Counted from the stretch's first letter, positions 8,642-16,952 are shown. The stretch: 35,500 nucleotides of DNA from Streptomyces sp. (GCF_031181705.1 NZ_JAPSKN010000031.1:1-35500), one strand, 5' to 3'. Made by a program: numbers and translations. The notes: generated from the letters alone by a model not told the origin.

Positions 8642-10003
8642 ATGGACCGCCGCATTTTCGGGCTGGAGAACGAGTACGGCGTCACGTGCACGTTCAGGGG
8701 ACAGCGCCGCCTGTCTCCTGACGAGGTGGCGCGGTACCTCTTCCGCCGTGTCGTGTCATGGGGCCGTAGCAGCAATGTCTTCCTGCGAAACGGCGCCCGC
8801 CTCTATCTCGACGTGGGATCGCATCCGGAATACGCCACACCCGAATGTGACAACGTGATCGAACTGGTCACCCACGACAAAGCCGGCGAGCGCATTCTCG
8901 AAGGACTCCTGGTGGACGCCGAACGACGCCTGCACGAGGAAGGAATCGCGGGCGACGTCTACCTCTTCAAGAACAACACCGACTCGGCGGGCAACTCCTA
9001 CGGATGCCATGAGAACTACCTCGTGGCGCGGCACGGGGAGTTCTCGCGTCTCGCGGACATTCTGATCCCGTTCCTGGTCACACGGCAGTTGCTGTGCGGC
9101 GCGGGCAAGGTGCTGCAGACACCGCGCGGTGCCGTGTACTGCGTCAGCCAGCGGGCCGAGCACATCTGGGAGGGCGTCTCCTCGGCGACCACCCGCTCCC
9201 GCCCGATCATCAACACGCGCGACGAGCCGCACGCGGACGCCGAGCGCTACCGCCGCCTGCACGTCATCGTGGGCGACTCGAACATGTCCGAGACCACCAA
9301 CCTGCTCAAGGTCGGCGCCACCGACCTGGTGCTGCGCATGATCGAGGCGGGCACGGTGATGCGCGACCTGACCCTGGAGAACCCGATCCGGGCCATCCGG
9401 GAGGTCAGCCACGACATCACCGGCCGCCGCAAGGTCCGCCTGGCCAGCGGCCGCGAGGCCTCCGCGCTGGAGGTGCAGCGCGAGTACTACGAAAAGGCCC
9501 TGGACTTCTGCGAGCGCCGCGGCATCCGCACCGGCACCGTGGAGCGGGTCCTGGAACTGTGGGGCCGCACGCTCGACGCGATCGAGTCCGAGGACCTCGA
9601 CCGCATCGGCACCGAGATCGACTGGGTCATGAAGTACAAGCTCATCGAGCGCTACCGGGCCAAGCACAACATGACGATGTCGCACCCCCGGGTCGCGCAG
9701 ATAGACCTCGCCTACCACGACATCCACCGCCGTCGTGGCCTGTACTACCTGCTCGAGAAGAAGGGGCAGGCGGCCCGCGTCTGCAACGACTTGAAGATCT
9801 TCGAGGGCAAGTCCGTCCCACCGCAGACCACTCGGGCCCGGCTGCGCGGCGACTTCATCCGGCGGGCCCAGGAGCAGCGCCGCGACTTCACGGTCGACTG
9901 GGTGCACCTCAAGCTCAACGACCAGGCGCAGCGCACCGTGTTGTGCAAGGACCCGTTCCGGTCGGTGGACGACCGCGTGGAGAAGCTGATCGCCGGAATG
10001 TGA
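8642..10003 (+). CDS. pafA: Pup-protein ligase PafA
   Basis: PafA uses ATP to join the gamma-carboxylate of the C-terminal Glu of Pup to substrate lysines. The 453-residue product is a paralogue of Dop and shares its glutamine-synthetase-like fold. GLENEYG (E9) matches GIETEYG of Dop. [16 protein letters not shown] carries the catalytic Asp (D57). [19 protein letters not shown] and [15 protein letters not shown] are the shared nucleotide/Pup-binding segments. The Dop-loop is missing, which marks it as the ligase. In mycobacteria pafA is followed directly by pafB and pafC. Here two FKBP genes and a terminator come between. Confidence 0.97.
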   Translation: MDRRIFGLENEYGVTCTFRGQRRLSPDEVARYLFRRVVSWGRSSNVFLRNGARLYLDVGSHPEYATPECDNVIELVTHDKAGERILEGLLVDAERRLHEEGIAGDVYLFKNNTDSAGNSYGCHENYLVARHGEFSRLADILIPFLVTRQLLCGAGKVLQTPRGAVYCVSQRAEHIWEGVSSATTRSRPIINTRDEPHADAERYRRLHVIVGDSNMSETTNLLKVGATDLVLRMIEAGTVMRDLTLENPIRAIREVSHDITGRRKVRLASGREASALEVQREYYEKALDFCERRGIRTGTVERVLELWGRTLDAIESEDLDRIGTEIDWVMKYKLIERYRAKHNMTMSHPRVAQIDLAYHDIHRRRGLYYLLEKKGQAARVCNDLKIFEGKSVPPQTTRARLRGDFIRRAQEQRRDFTVDWVHLKLNDQAQRTVLCKDPFRSVDDRVEKLIAGM

Positions 10004-10135
10004 GCCGACGCACCGGCGCGGGAAAACAGCCGGAACGCCACACGGGCGCCGTACGTTACCAGTGCGGCGCCCTGCTCACGCCGTAGAGTTGCGCGCACTC
10101 CATCCAAGAGATCGACCGATTACGAGGCCCCCACA

Positions 10136-11137
10136 GTGCGCCGACGCTCACTTCTTCTCACCGTGCCCGCAGGTCTGGCCACGCTCGCCGCGTGCGGCGA
10201 CGACAAGTCCGACTCGAGCAAGGCCAGCGACAGCCCGTCGCCCTCGGCGTCCGGTCCGTCCGCCGCTCCGTCGCCGAAGATCGTCGACGGCCCGCTGCCC
10301 GCGGTCACGGCCGGCACCAAGTTCGACGAGAAGCCCACGGTCGCGAAGGGCAGTGGCGAGCCGTCGAAGGACCTCGCGGTGAAGACCCTCATCGCGGGCG
10401 GCGGCAAGACCGTCGCGGAGAACGACTTCGTCGTGGCGAACTACCTGGGCCAGGTGTGGAACACCGCCAAGGTCTTCGACAACTCCTACGACCGCAAGGC
10501 CCGCCTGGCCATCCAGCTCACCCAGGGCCAGATCATCGACGGCTGGCGGTACGCGCTGGCGGGCAAGAAGGCCGGCAGCCGCGTCGAGATGGCCGTCCCG
10601 CCCACCTGGGGCTACGGCACGCAGGGCAACGCCCAGGCGGGCATCAAGGGCACCGACACGCTGGTCTTCGTCGTCGACATCCAGGACGCGTTCAACGCCA
10701 CCAGCTCCGCCAAGGGCAAGGAGGTCCCGCAGCAGAACGCGGACCTGCCCAAGGTCGGCACCAACACCGACGGCAAGGCCCCCTCCATCGAGGTGCCCGA
10801 CAAGGCCGCGCCGAAGAAGCTCGTCGCGGAGTACGTCCTGGAGGGCGACGGCGAGGAGGTCGCCGCCGAGAACAGCGTCCTCGTGCAGTACAAGGGCGTG
10901 CTGTGGGACGGCGGCAAGGAGTTCGACTCCTCGTACGCCAACAAGCAGCTCGTGTCGTTCTCGCTGCAGCAGGTCGTCAAGGGCTGGGCGCAGGGCCTGA
11001 CCGGCAAGAAGGTCGGCAGCCGGGTCCTGATCGTCGTCCCGCCGGAGCTGGGCTACGGCGACAACCCGCCGCAGGGCAGCGGCATCAAGAAGGACTCCAC
11101 GCTGGTCTTCTCGGTGGACATCCTCGCGAAGCTGTGA
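10136..11137 (+). CDS. FKBP-type peptidyl-prolyl isomerase lipoprotein with two FKBP domains
   Basis: This secreted lipoprotein of 333 residues probably helps exported proteins fold. The N-terminus is a lipoprotein signal: MRRR, a hydrophobic stretch and lipobox LAAC with Cys20 as lipid anchor. A Ser/Pro-rich linker follows (about 22-60). Two FKBP domains follow (about 82-185 and 230-332). Each has the VxxxYxG strand, the GQIIDGWRYAL or QQVVKGWAQGL helix, and the VPPxxGYG active-site loop. Domain 2 is closer to the consensus (YKGVLWDGGKEFDSSY); domain 1 looks more divergent. GTG at 10136 is the only sensible start. The next gene encodes a single-domain cytosolic FKBP. Confidence 0.92.
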   Translation: MRRRSLLLTVPAGLATLAACGDDKSDSSKASDSPSPSASGPSAAPSPKIVDGPLPAVTAGTKFDEKPTVAKGSGEPSKDLAVKTLIAGGGKTVAENDFVVANYLGQVWNTAKVFDNSYDRKARLAIQLTQGQIIDGWRYALAGKKAGSRVEMAVPPTWGYGTQGNAQAGIKGTDTLVFVVDIQDAFNATSSAKGKEVPQQNADLPKVGTNTDGKAPSIEVPDKAAPKKLVAEYVLEGDGEEVAAENSVLVQYKGVLWDGGKEFDSSYANKQLVSFSLQQVVKGWAQGLTGKKVGSRVLIVVPPELGYGDNPPQGSGIKKDSTLVFSVDILAKL

Positions 11138-11198
11138 GGCGCGCGGGATGTAAGACTGTGCGTGTTCGCCTTTCCGCAGACAAGCAGGAGCAGCAGAC

Positions 11199-11570
11199 GT
11201 GAGCATCGACAAGCCCGAGATCGACTTCCCGGGCGGCGAGCCCCCGGCGGACCTCGAGATCAAGGACATCTGGGAAGGCGACGGCCCGGTCGCGCAGGCC
11301 GGCCAGACCGTCACCGTGCACTACGTGGGTGTCGCCTTCAGCACGGGTGAGGAGTTCGACGCCAGCTGGAACCGCGGCACTCCGTTCCGCTTCCCGCTGG
11401 GTGGCGGCCGGGTCATCAAGGGCTGGGACCAGGGCGTGCAGGGCATGAAGGTCGGCGGCCGCCGCCAGCTGACCATCCCCGCCCACCTCGCCTACGGCAA
11501 CCAGAGCCCGACCCCGGCGATCAAGCCCGGCGAGACGCTGATCTTCGTCGTCGACCTGCTCGGGGTCTGA
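11199..11570 (+). CDS. Cytosolic FKBP-type peptidyl-prolyl cis-trans isomerase
   Basis: This 123-residue single-domain FKBP covers almost the whole protein. It has VTVHYVGVAFSTGEEFDASW, the GGRVIKGWDQGVQGMKVGGRRQL core and the IPAHLAYGNQ active-site loop, ending in LIFVVDLLGV. It has no signal peptide, so it should be cytosolic, unlike its lipoprotein neighbour 61 bases upstream. GTG at 11199 follows AGGAG (11186-11190). A strong terminator (11598-11634) closes the unit, which separates it from pafB. Confidence 0.95.
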   Translation: MSIDKPEIDFPGGEPPADLEIKDIWEGDGPVAQAGQTVTVHYVGVAFSTGEEFDASWNRGTPFRFPLGGGRVIKGWDQGVQGMKVGGRRQLTIPAHLAYGNQSPTPAIKPGETLIFVVDLLGV

Positions 11571-11597
11571 GCAAGGACCGACAGACTCGATCACGTG

Positions 11598-11634
11598 GGG
11601 CCCATGCCTGCTCGGGCATGGGCCCTCGGCTTTT
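11598..11634 (+). terminator. Strong intrinsic terminator after the FKBP gene
   Basis: An 11-bp perfect stem (GGGCCCATGCC at 11598-11608 with 11615-11625) and a 6-base loop are followed by TCGGCTTTT. It ends the FKBP transcript, so pafBC should have a separate promoter downstream. Confidence 0.88.
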
Positions 11635-11698
11635 GCCGTACCACCCTGTGGCGGTACGGTCATCGCTCGTAAGCACCATAGGGAGGCGAAGCGCGTCG

Positions 11699-12676
11699 AT
11701 GGCCATTGCCAAGGCCGAGCGGCTGATGAACCTGGCACTGTGTCTGCTCGGGACACGCCGGCCGCTGAGCAAGCGCGAGCTGCGTGACTCCATCGAGGCC
11801 TACGTCGAGGCCTTCGGGCCGGGCAACGGCGCGAGCGGCAGCGACGACTCCTTCAACCGCATGTTCGAGCGCGACAAGGACGACCTGCGCGAACTCGGAC
11901 TGGTCATCGAGACCGTCGAGAGCCTCGACGGCGAGGTCGGCTACATGGCCCGCCGTGACAGCAACCGACTGCCGCCCATCACCCTGGACGCCGAGGAGGC
12001 CGCCGCCCTGGGCCTCGCCGCCAAGGTGTGGCAGCAGGCCCGGCTCGCCGGCGCGGCCAGCGGCGCCCTGCAGAAGCTGCGCGCGGCGGGGCTGCCCGAG
12101 GACGTCGACCCGTACGGCTCGCACGGCGCGCTGGAGCCGCGGATCCCGGTGCACGAGGCGGCGTTCGAGCCGCTGATGCTGGCCTGCCGGGACCGGCGGC
12201 CCGTCGTCTTCGACTACCGCAAGGCCACGGCCGCCCACCCCGAGCAGCGGCACGTCGAGCCGTGGGCACTGGAGTGCTGGCGGGGCCACTGGTACCTGGC
12301 GGGCTGGGACCGCGACCGGGGGGCCGAGCGGGTGTTCCGGCTGTCCCGGATCACCGGCAAGGTCCGCTCCCGCGGTGGCCGCTACACCGCCGACGTGCCG
12401 GACGTCGTCACGGTCCGGGAGACCGTCGCGGGCTGGGCCGGGGAGATCGCCGACCGCTCGGCCCGGATCCGGCTGCGCTCGGACGCCGGGTACCCCCTTC
12501 GGGCGAAGGCCACCTCGGTCCGGGAACTCGGCGACGGCTGGGACGAGTTGGAGATTCCGTACGGTCACGGCCTTGACGCCTGGCTGGTGGAGTTCGGGCC
12601 CGACGTGGTCGTCCTGGAGCCCGCCGAGCTGCGGGCCGACGTGGTGGACCGGCTGCGTGCCGTGGCCAAGGGCTGA
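11699..12676 (+). CDS. pafB: WYL-domain transcriptional regulator PafB
   Basis: PafB acts with PafC as a heterodimeric activator of the LexA-independent DNA-damage response in mycobacteria. The 325-residue product has an N-terminal winged helix-turn-helix (about 1-75, RLMNLALCLLGTRRPLSKRELRDSI). The WYL domain follows in the middle (CWRGHWYLAGWDRDRGAERVFRLSRI), and then a C-terminal extension. ATG at 11699 was chosen because GGGAGG (11681-11686) lies before it; upstream in-frame sequence runs back into the terminator. TACGGT at 11655-11660 is a weak -10 candidate. PafC begins 17 bases after the stop, so the two are probably co-transcribed. Confidence 0.94.
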   Translation: MAIAKAERLMNLALCLLGTRRPLSKRELRDSIEAYVEAFGPGNGASGSDDSFNRMFERDKDDLRELGLVIETVESLDGEVGYMARRDSNRLPPITLDAEEAAALGLAAKVWQQARLAGAASGALQKLRAAGLPEDVDPYGSHGALEPRIPVHEAAFEPLMLACRDRRPVVFDYRKATAAHPEQRHVEPWALECWRGHWYLAGWDRDRGAERVFRLSRITGKVRSRGGRYTADVPDVVTVRETVAGWAGEIADRSARIRLRSDAGYPLRAKATSVRELGDGWDELEIPYGHGLDAWLVEFGPDVVVLEPAELRADVVDRLRAVAKG

Positions 12677-12693
12677 GGGGGAGCGGAGCGACT

Positions 12694-13854
12694 GTGGCAG
12701 GCAAACCGGTCAGGGCGGTCAACGCCATCGACCAGACCCGGCGGATGCTCTCCCTGGTGACGTACCTCAGGGAGCGCCCCGGGGCCCGGGTCGAGGACGT
12801 CGCGCGCGCCTTCGGCATCACCGAGGACGAGCTGGTCTCCGACCTCGACGTGCTGCCCATGTGCGGCACGAGCTTCCGCGGCGGCGACCTCCTCGACATC
12901 GACACCGACGGTGAGCGCATCTGGTGGCACAACCCGGCCGCCCTGGCCGCCGAGGCCGCCGAGCCGCTCCGACTCGCCGCCGACGAGGCCACCGCGCTGC
13001 TCGTCGCCGCCCGGGCCGTGGCCACCCTGCCGGGACTGCGCGAGAGCGACCGGCAGGCGCTGCTGCGTGCGACGGCCAAGGTGGAGACCGCGGCCGGCGA
13101 GGCCGCGGGGGCCAGCTCGCGGCTGTCGGTGACCTTCGAGTCCGAGGGCGGCGTCTTCGCGGACGTCGACCGGGCGATCGCCGAGCGCCGCCGGCTGTGG
13201 ATCCGCTACTACTCGCCCGCCCGCGACGAGGTCACCGAGCGGGAGATCGACCCCATCCGCCTGGTCAGCGTCGGGCACACCTACGTCGAGGCCTGGTGTC
13301 GCCGCTCCGAGGCGCGCCGCACCTTCCGGCTCGACCGGGTCGCCGAGATCAGGATCCTGGACGAGCCCTCGGCCCCGCCCGAGATCGAGCTGCGCGACCT
13401 GTCCGAGGCACTGGTGCAGCCCGCGGCCGAGGACCCGGAGGTCGTGATCGAGGTCGGGCCCGGCGGCCGGTGGGTCGCCGAGTACTACCCGCACGACAGT
13501 GCGGACGAGCTGCCGGACGGCGGGCTGCGTATCACGCTGCGGACGCCCGAACCGGCGTCGCTGCGCCGCCTGGCGCTGCGGCTCGGACGGGACGGCCGGA
13601 TCGTCTCCCCGCCGGAGCTGGCCGACAGCGCCCGGCAGGCGGCGCGTGAGGCACTGGCGGCGTACGACGGCGTCGAGGCCGCGGGCGCGGCCGGCGTGGC
13701 CGAGGCGGTGGGAATCGCCGCCGCCCCCGAGGCGCCCGTCGCGCCGAAGCCGCCCGAGGTGCCCGTCGCGCCCGAGGTGCGCGAGGGGCCCGGGGCACAG
13801 GCGGTCGCGGCGGCGCAGGCGGTTCCGGACGGGCCGGGTGGCGGGCGCGGGTGA
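12694..13854 (+). CDS. pafC: WYL-domain transcriptional regulator PafC
   Basis: PafC is the partner of PafB. The 386-residue product has an N-terminal winged-helix domain (RRMLSLVTYLRERPGARVEDVARAFGITEDELVSDLDVL) and a WYL-type sensor domain. In that domain the name-giving motif is altered: the equivalent of WYL reads TYVEAWC. The last 65 residues or so (about 320-386) are Ala/Pro/Val-rich low complexity and look like a disordered tail. GTG at 12694 follows GGGGGAGCGGAG. The sensor ligand is not known with certainty; single-stranded DNA has been proposed for mycobacteria. Confidence 0.93.
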   Translation: MAGKPVRAVNAIDQTRRMLSLVTYLRERPGARVEDVARAFGITEDELVSDLDVLPMCGTSFRGGDLLDIDTDGERIWWHNPAALAAEAAEPLRLAADEATALLVAARAVATLPGLRESDRQALLRATAKVETAAGEAAGASSRLSVTFESEGGVFADVDRAIAERRRLWIRYYSPARDEVTEREIDPIRLVSVGHTYVEAWCRRSEARRTFRLDRVAEIRILDEPSAPPEIELRDLSEALVQPAAEDPEVVIEVGPGGRWVAEYYPHDSADELPDGGLRITLRTPEPASLRRLALRLGRDGRIVSPPELADSARQAAREALAAYDGVEAAGAAGVAEAVGIAAAPEAPVAPKPPEVPVAPEVREGPGAQAVAAAQAVPDGPGGGRG

Positions 13855-13941
13855 GTGTGGGCGCTCACCGCACGGGCGGTCCGCGGAGGCCGCCGCGTGC
13901 GGCCCCGGAGGCGATGGACCCCAGGAAGAGGAGCGAGGGCT

Positions 13942-14235
13942 GTGACCGATTCGGCGACGTTTGGTGCGCGGGGGATGACGGTGGAGTCCGCGTTCGCCGG
14001 GATGAGAAGCGTGTCCCCGGTGGTGTTCCGGGCGGGCTGCCCGGACTGCCGGGAGCGCTTCGAGCTCACCGCGAGCGCCCTGCGCCTCGCCATCGGCGCC
14101 ACGAGCCGTACGACCTTCTACTCCTTCACCTGCCCGGAGTGCGGCGCGTCCGTCCGCAAGCCCGCCGGGGAGCGGATCGTGGAGCTGCTCACCGGTGGCG
14201 GTGTGCGGACGCTGCGGCTGCACTCCACCGTGTAG
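13942..14235 (+). CDS. Small zinc-ribbon protein of unknown function
   Basis: I do not recognise a functional family name. The product is 97 residues if it starts at GTG 13942 (purines GGAAGAGGAG before it), or 86 if it starts at ATG 13975. Two Cys pairs, GCPDCRERF and TCPECGAS, about 37 residues apart, should bind one zinc ion as a zinc ribbon. Between them is a helix-like stretch (LTASALRLAIGATSRTTFYSF). It follows pafC closely on the same strand. Its small size and lack of a catalytic domain suggest a nucleic-acid or protein adaptor, but that is inference. Confidence 0.75.
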   Translation: MTDSATFGARGMTVESAFAGMRSVSPVVFRAGCPDCRERFELTASALRLAIGATSRTTFYSFTCPECGASVRKPAGERIVELLTGGGVRTLRLHSTV

Positions 14236-14267
14236 AGGGTCGCGGCGTCCGGACCCGCGGGACGGTC

Positions 14268-14273
14268 TAGGCT
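14268..14273 (+). promoter_or_regulatory. Putative -10 (TAGGCT) for a leaderless transcript
   Basis: TAGGCT is followed by seven bases and then the ATG at 14281, with no ribosome site. This is the spacing expected when transcription begins at the start codon. Confidence 0.45.
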
Positions 14274-14280
14274 CGGCGTC

Positions 14281-14475
14281 ATGTTCTGGCCGATGTTCGC
14301 GATCGCTGTGGGTTTCGTGGGTCTCGCCGTGCTGGGGGTGCTCGCCGTGCGGGTGTTCGTGGAGGCACAGCGCCTGGGCAGGCAGGTCACGGACTCGGCG
14401 CGCCGGATCAGCCGCGCCGCCGAGGATCTGGAGCGGGCCGCGGAGAGCGCCGCCCGGTCCGCGGACGCCCTGTGA
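14281..14475 (+). CDS. Small membrane protein with cytoplasmic helix
   Basis: The product is 64 residues of unknown function. Residues 1-26 form one hydrophobic transmembrane helix (MFWPMFAIAVGFVGLAVLGVLAVRVF). The rest is a charged Ala/Arg/Glu-rich segment with heptad character (LGRQVTDSARRISRAAEDLERAAESAARSA), so probably a coiled coil lying in the cytoplasm. This architecture resembles DUF948-like or TatA-like small proteins. Together with its place next to tatA it makes a membrane-scaffold role thinkable, but nothing shows it. A -10 hexamer seven bases upstream suggests a leaderless transcript. Confidence 0.72.
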   Translation: MFWPMFAIAVGFVGLAVLGVLAVRVFVEAQRLGRQVTDSARRISRAAEDLERAAESAARSADAL

Positions 14476-14618
14476 GCCGTCGGGCAGGCGGCTGTGAGTC
14501 TCGCTCTGGACCACTTCGCTCTGTCACCCTGCCGGTTCGGGCAGGTACCCTGCTGGTCGCGGCCCGGTTAACGAGGCACTGGTCGCGGACGGGAGTACGC
14601 ACAGGGATTGCAGAGGGA

Positions 14619-14649
14619 TTGCCTCACGTTCACCCCCGGGCGTTACGAT
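14619..14649 (+). promoter_or_regulatory. Candidate tatA promoter
   Basis: TTGCCT (14619-14624), a 19-base spacer and TACGAT (14644-14649) resemble a HrdB-type promoter. The start would be near 14656, leaving a leader of about 79 bases that contains the inverted repeats at 14668-14694. Confidence 0.4.
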
Positions 14650-14667
14650 CGCTGTCGTGACGATCGT

Positions 14668-14694
14668 TCGGACATGTGTCCGACTGATCGGACA
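14668..14694. repeat. Three alternating TCGGACA/TGTCCGA half-sites upstream of tatA
   Basis: TCGGACA (14668-14674), TGTCCGA (14677-14683) and TCGGACA (14688-14694) form two overlapping perfect inverted repeats with spacers of 2 and 4 bases. They lie in the tatA leader or promoter region. They could be a regulator-binding site, or two mutually exclusive RNA hairpins. Confidence 0.6.
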
Positions 14695-14734
14695 GCACCC
14701 CACCACAGCCGCCTCGGTGAGAAGGTAAAGACTT

Positions 14735-15016
14735 ATGTTCGGAAGGCTCGGAGCCCCCGAGATCATTCTCATCCTCGTCGTCATCATCCTGCTGTTCGGC
14801 GCGAAGAAGCTTCCGGACATGGCTCGGTCGCTCGGCAAGTCCGCGCGGATCCTCAAGAGCGAGGCCAAGGCCATGAAGGACGAGAACAAGTCGTCCACGA
14901 CCCCGGCCGGCCCGCCCAGCACCGACGAGCCCGCGCAGCGCACCATCCAGGCCGCCCCCGGTGACGTGACCAGCTCGCGCCCGGTCAACGAGCCGACGGA
15001 CACGACCAAGCGCTGA
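14735..15016 (+). CDS. tatA: Sec-independent translocase subunit TatA
   Basis: TatA oligomerises to form the passage for folded proteins in the twin-arginine export pathway. The 93-residue product has the classic layout: a short N-terminus, a transmembrane helix (about residues 8-21, PEIILILVVIILLF), the FGAKKLPD hinge, an amphipathic helix (MARSLGKSARILKSEAKAMKDE) and a disordered polar tail. The FGxxKLPxxxRxLG signature marks TatA/TatE rather than TatB. ATG at 14735 follows GAGAAGG. tatC lies 47 bases downstream, probably in one operon. Confidence 0.96.
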   Translation: MFGRLGAPEIILILVVIILLFGAKKLPDMARSLGKSARILKSEAKAMKDENKSSTTPAGPPSTDEPAQRTIQAAPGDVTSSRPVNEPTDTTKR

Positions 15017-15063
15017 CGCAGGGCCGGTGACCTCCGGCCCGCCGCACGAGATGGGAACGTGGG

Positions 15064-16026
15064 TTGCTGAAGTCTGCCCGCAAGAAGGAGAAGGACCCCG
15101 AGGGGCGGATGCCCCTCGCGGAGCACCTTCGCGAGCTCCGCAACCGGCTCGCCAAGGCGATTCTGGCGATCGTCGTCGTCACGGTCTTCGCCGCGTTCTT
15201 CTACAACGACATCATCAACTTGATCACCGAGCCGATCCTCGACTCGGTCGGCTGTGACAAGACCTTCGCGGAACTGGCCGAGTCGCAGGTGGGCACCGAG
15301 CCCTGTGCCCAGATCACCATCAACGGCCTGCTCACGCCCTTCACCCTGGCGCTGAAGGTGTCCCTCATGGCCGGTGTCGTGCTGGCCTCGCCTGTCTGGC
15401 TCTACCAGCTGTGGGCCTTCGTCGCGCCCGGACTGCACCGGCACGAGAAGAAGTACGCCTACGCCTTCGTGGCCACGGGTGCCCCGCTGTTCGTCATCGG
15501 CGCCTACTTCGCGTACACGGTCCTTCCCACCACCGCCAAGGTGCTGCTCGAATTCACGCCGGGCGGCACGTCCAACCTCCTCCCGCTGGACGACCTGCTC
15601 GACCTGGTCATGCGGATGGTGCTCGTCTTCGGCCTCTCGTTCGAGCTGCCGCTGCTGCTGGCCATGCTCAACCTCACCGGGGTGATCAGCGGCAAGCGCA
15701 TGCTCGGCTGGTGGCGCGGCATGATCATGGGCATCACGGTCTTCGCGGCCGTCGCCACCCCCAGCACGGACCCGCTGACCATGCTGGCGCTCGCGGCGCC
15801 GATCTGGATCCTCTACTTCGCGGCCGTCGCCTTCTCCCTGGTCAACGACCGCCGCCGCAGCCGCCGCGAGGCCCTCGGTCCCGCCGATGACGAGGCCTCC
15901 GAGCTGGATCTCACCCCCGAGGACATCGGCGAGATCGAGCCCGTGACGACCAGCCGGGCCGCCCTGCCCGAGCAGGCGAGCGCGGACCGGACCGAACGTG
16001 TCAACGGTTATGACGACGTGACCTGA
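15064..16026 (+). CDS. tatC: Sec-independent translocase subunit TatC
   Basis: TatC is the receptor of the Tat translocase that recognises twin-arginine signal peptides. The 320-residue product has six predicted membrane helices and the family N-terminal motif MPLAEHLRELRNRL. It also has the conserved LWAFVAPGLHRHEKKY loop and FGLSFELPLLLAMLNLTG. The start is uncertain. TTG at 15064 gives the usual N-terminal LKSARKKEKDPEGRMPL and is preferred. ATG at 15109 would begin directly at MPLAEHL, with a purine-rich stretch before it. The C-terminal tail (about 265-320) is acidic, cytosolic and longer than in enterobacteria. Confidence 0.95.
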   Translation: MLKSARKKEKDPEGRMPLAEHLRELRNRLAKAILAIVVVTVFAAFFYNDIINLITEPILDSVGCDKTFAELAESQVGTEPCAQITINGLLTPFTLALKVSLMAGVVLASPVWLYQLWAFVAPGLHRHEKKYAYAFVATGAPLFVIGAYFAYTVLPTTAKVLLEFTPGGTSNLLPLDDLLDLVMRMVLVFGLSFELPLLLAMLNLTGVISGKRMLGWWRGMIMGITVFAAVATPSTDPLTMLALAAPIWILYFAAVAFSLVNDRRRSRREALGPADDEASELDLTPEDIGEIEPVTTSRAALPEQASADRTERVNGYDDVT

Positions 16027-16044
16027 GGACCGGCGGGCAGCTCA

Positions 16045-16050
16045 TAAGGT
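16045..16050 (+). promoter_or_regulatory. Putative -10 (TAAGGT) for a leaderless lipid-kinase transcript
   Basis: TAAGGT is followed by seven bases and then GTG at 16058. No ribosome site lies before the GTG, so a leaderless transcript is likely. Confidence 0.4.
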
Positions 16051-16057
16051 CACTGTC

Positions 16058-16948
16058 GTGACCAGCGAGATCACCCTCTTCGTCAACCCCACAGCGGGAC
16101 GCGGCCGGGGCGCCCGCGCGGCGCAGCCGGCCGCTTCCGCGTTGCGGGCGGCCGGCTTCTCCGTCCGCACCGTGCTCGGTGAGGACGCCGACGACGCCCT
16201 CGTCCGCGCGCGTGCCGCCGTCGAGGGCGGCACCGGGGCGCTGATCGCCGTCGGCGGCGACGGCATGGCCAACCTCGCGCTGCGGGCGGTCGCGGGCACG
16301 CGCACCCCGCTCGGCCTGGTCGCCGTCGGCACCGGCAACGACTTCGCCCGCGCCCTGGGACTGCCCGTGCGCCGGCCGGACGCCGCGGGCCGCATGATCG
16401 CCGACGCCCTCAAGTGCGACCGGATCCGGGACGTCGACCTCGGCCGGGTGGGCGACCGCTGGTTCGGCACGGTCCTCGCCTCCGGCTTCGACTCCCGCGT
16501 CAACGACCGCGGCAACCGCATGCGCCGGCCCGCCGGGCGCCTCAAGTACGACCTGGCGATGATCGCCGAACTGGCCGCGTTCCGGCCCGTCCCGTACCGC
16601 ATCCGGCTCGACGACGGCGAGGTGCGCGAGGTCGAGGCCACCCTCGTGGCCGTCGGCAACGGCTCCTCCTACGGCGGCGGCATGCGGATCTGTCCCGGCG
16701 CCGACCTGACCGACGGGCTGTTCGACATCACGGTGGTCGGGGACTGCAGCCGCACCACGCTGCTGCGGGTGTTCCCGAGGGTGTACCGGGGGACGCACGT
16801 CGACCACCCCGCGGTGACGGTGCTGCGGGCCGCCCGGGTCGAGATCGCCGCCGAGGACGTCACCGGCTACGCCGACGGGGAGCCGCTCGGTCCGCTGCCG
16901 CTGACCGCGCGCTGCGTGCGTGGGGGCGTGCGGGTCGTCGGTCCTTGA
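16058..16948 (+). CDS. Diacylglycerol/sphingosine kinase-like lipid kinase
   Basis: This 296-residue protein belongs to the DAGK/LCB5/YegS family, which phosphorylates diacylglycerol or related lipids at the inner membrane face. The N-terminal domain carries NPTAGRGRG (10-18), the nucleotide-binding GGDGM (66-70) and GTGNDFARAL (91-100). The C-terminal beta-sandwich contains GFDSRVND, NGSSYGGGMRICPGADLTDGLFD and YADGEPLG. All key family motifs are present, so it should be active. The exact lipid is not readable from sequence. GTG at 16058 is supported by the -10 hexamer seven bases before it. Confidence 0.92.
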   Translation: MTSEITLFVNPTAGRGRGARAAQPAASALRAAGFSVRTVLGEDADDALVRARAAVEGGTGALIAVGGDGMANLALRAVAGTRTPLGLVAVGTGNDFARALGLPVRRPDAAGRMIADALKCDRIRDVDLGRVGDRWFGTVLASGFDSRVNDRGNRMRRPAGRLKYDLAMIAELAAFRPVPYRIRLDDGEVREVEATLVAVGNGSSYGGGMRICPGADLTDGLFDITVVGDCSRTTLLRVFPRVYRGTHVDHPAVTVLRAARVEIAAEDVTGYADGEPLGPLPLTARCVRGGVRVVGP

Positions 16949-16952
16949 AGCG

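Noticed and set aside
11638..11660. PafBC-type autoregulatory promoter before pafB
   Set aside because: TACGGT at 11655-11660 could be a -10, but no TTGTC element lies at the required distance.
14528..14545. Small CCTGCC/GGCAGG hairpin before tatA
   Set aside because: The stem is only six base pairs with no T run, which is too weak to call a terminator.
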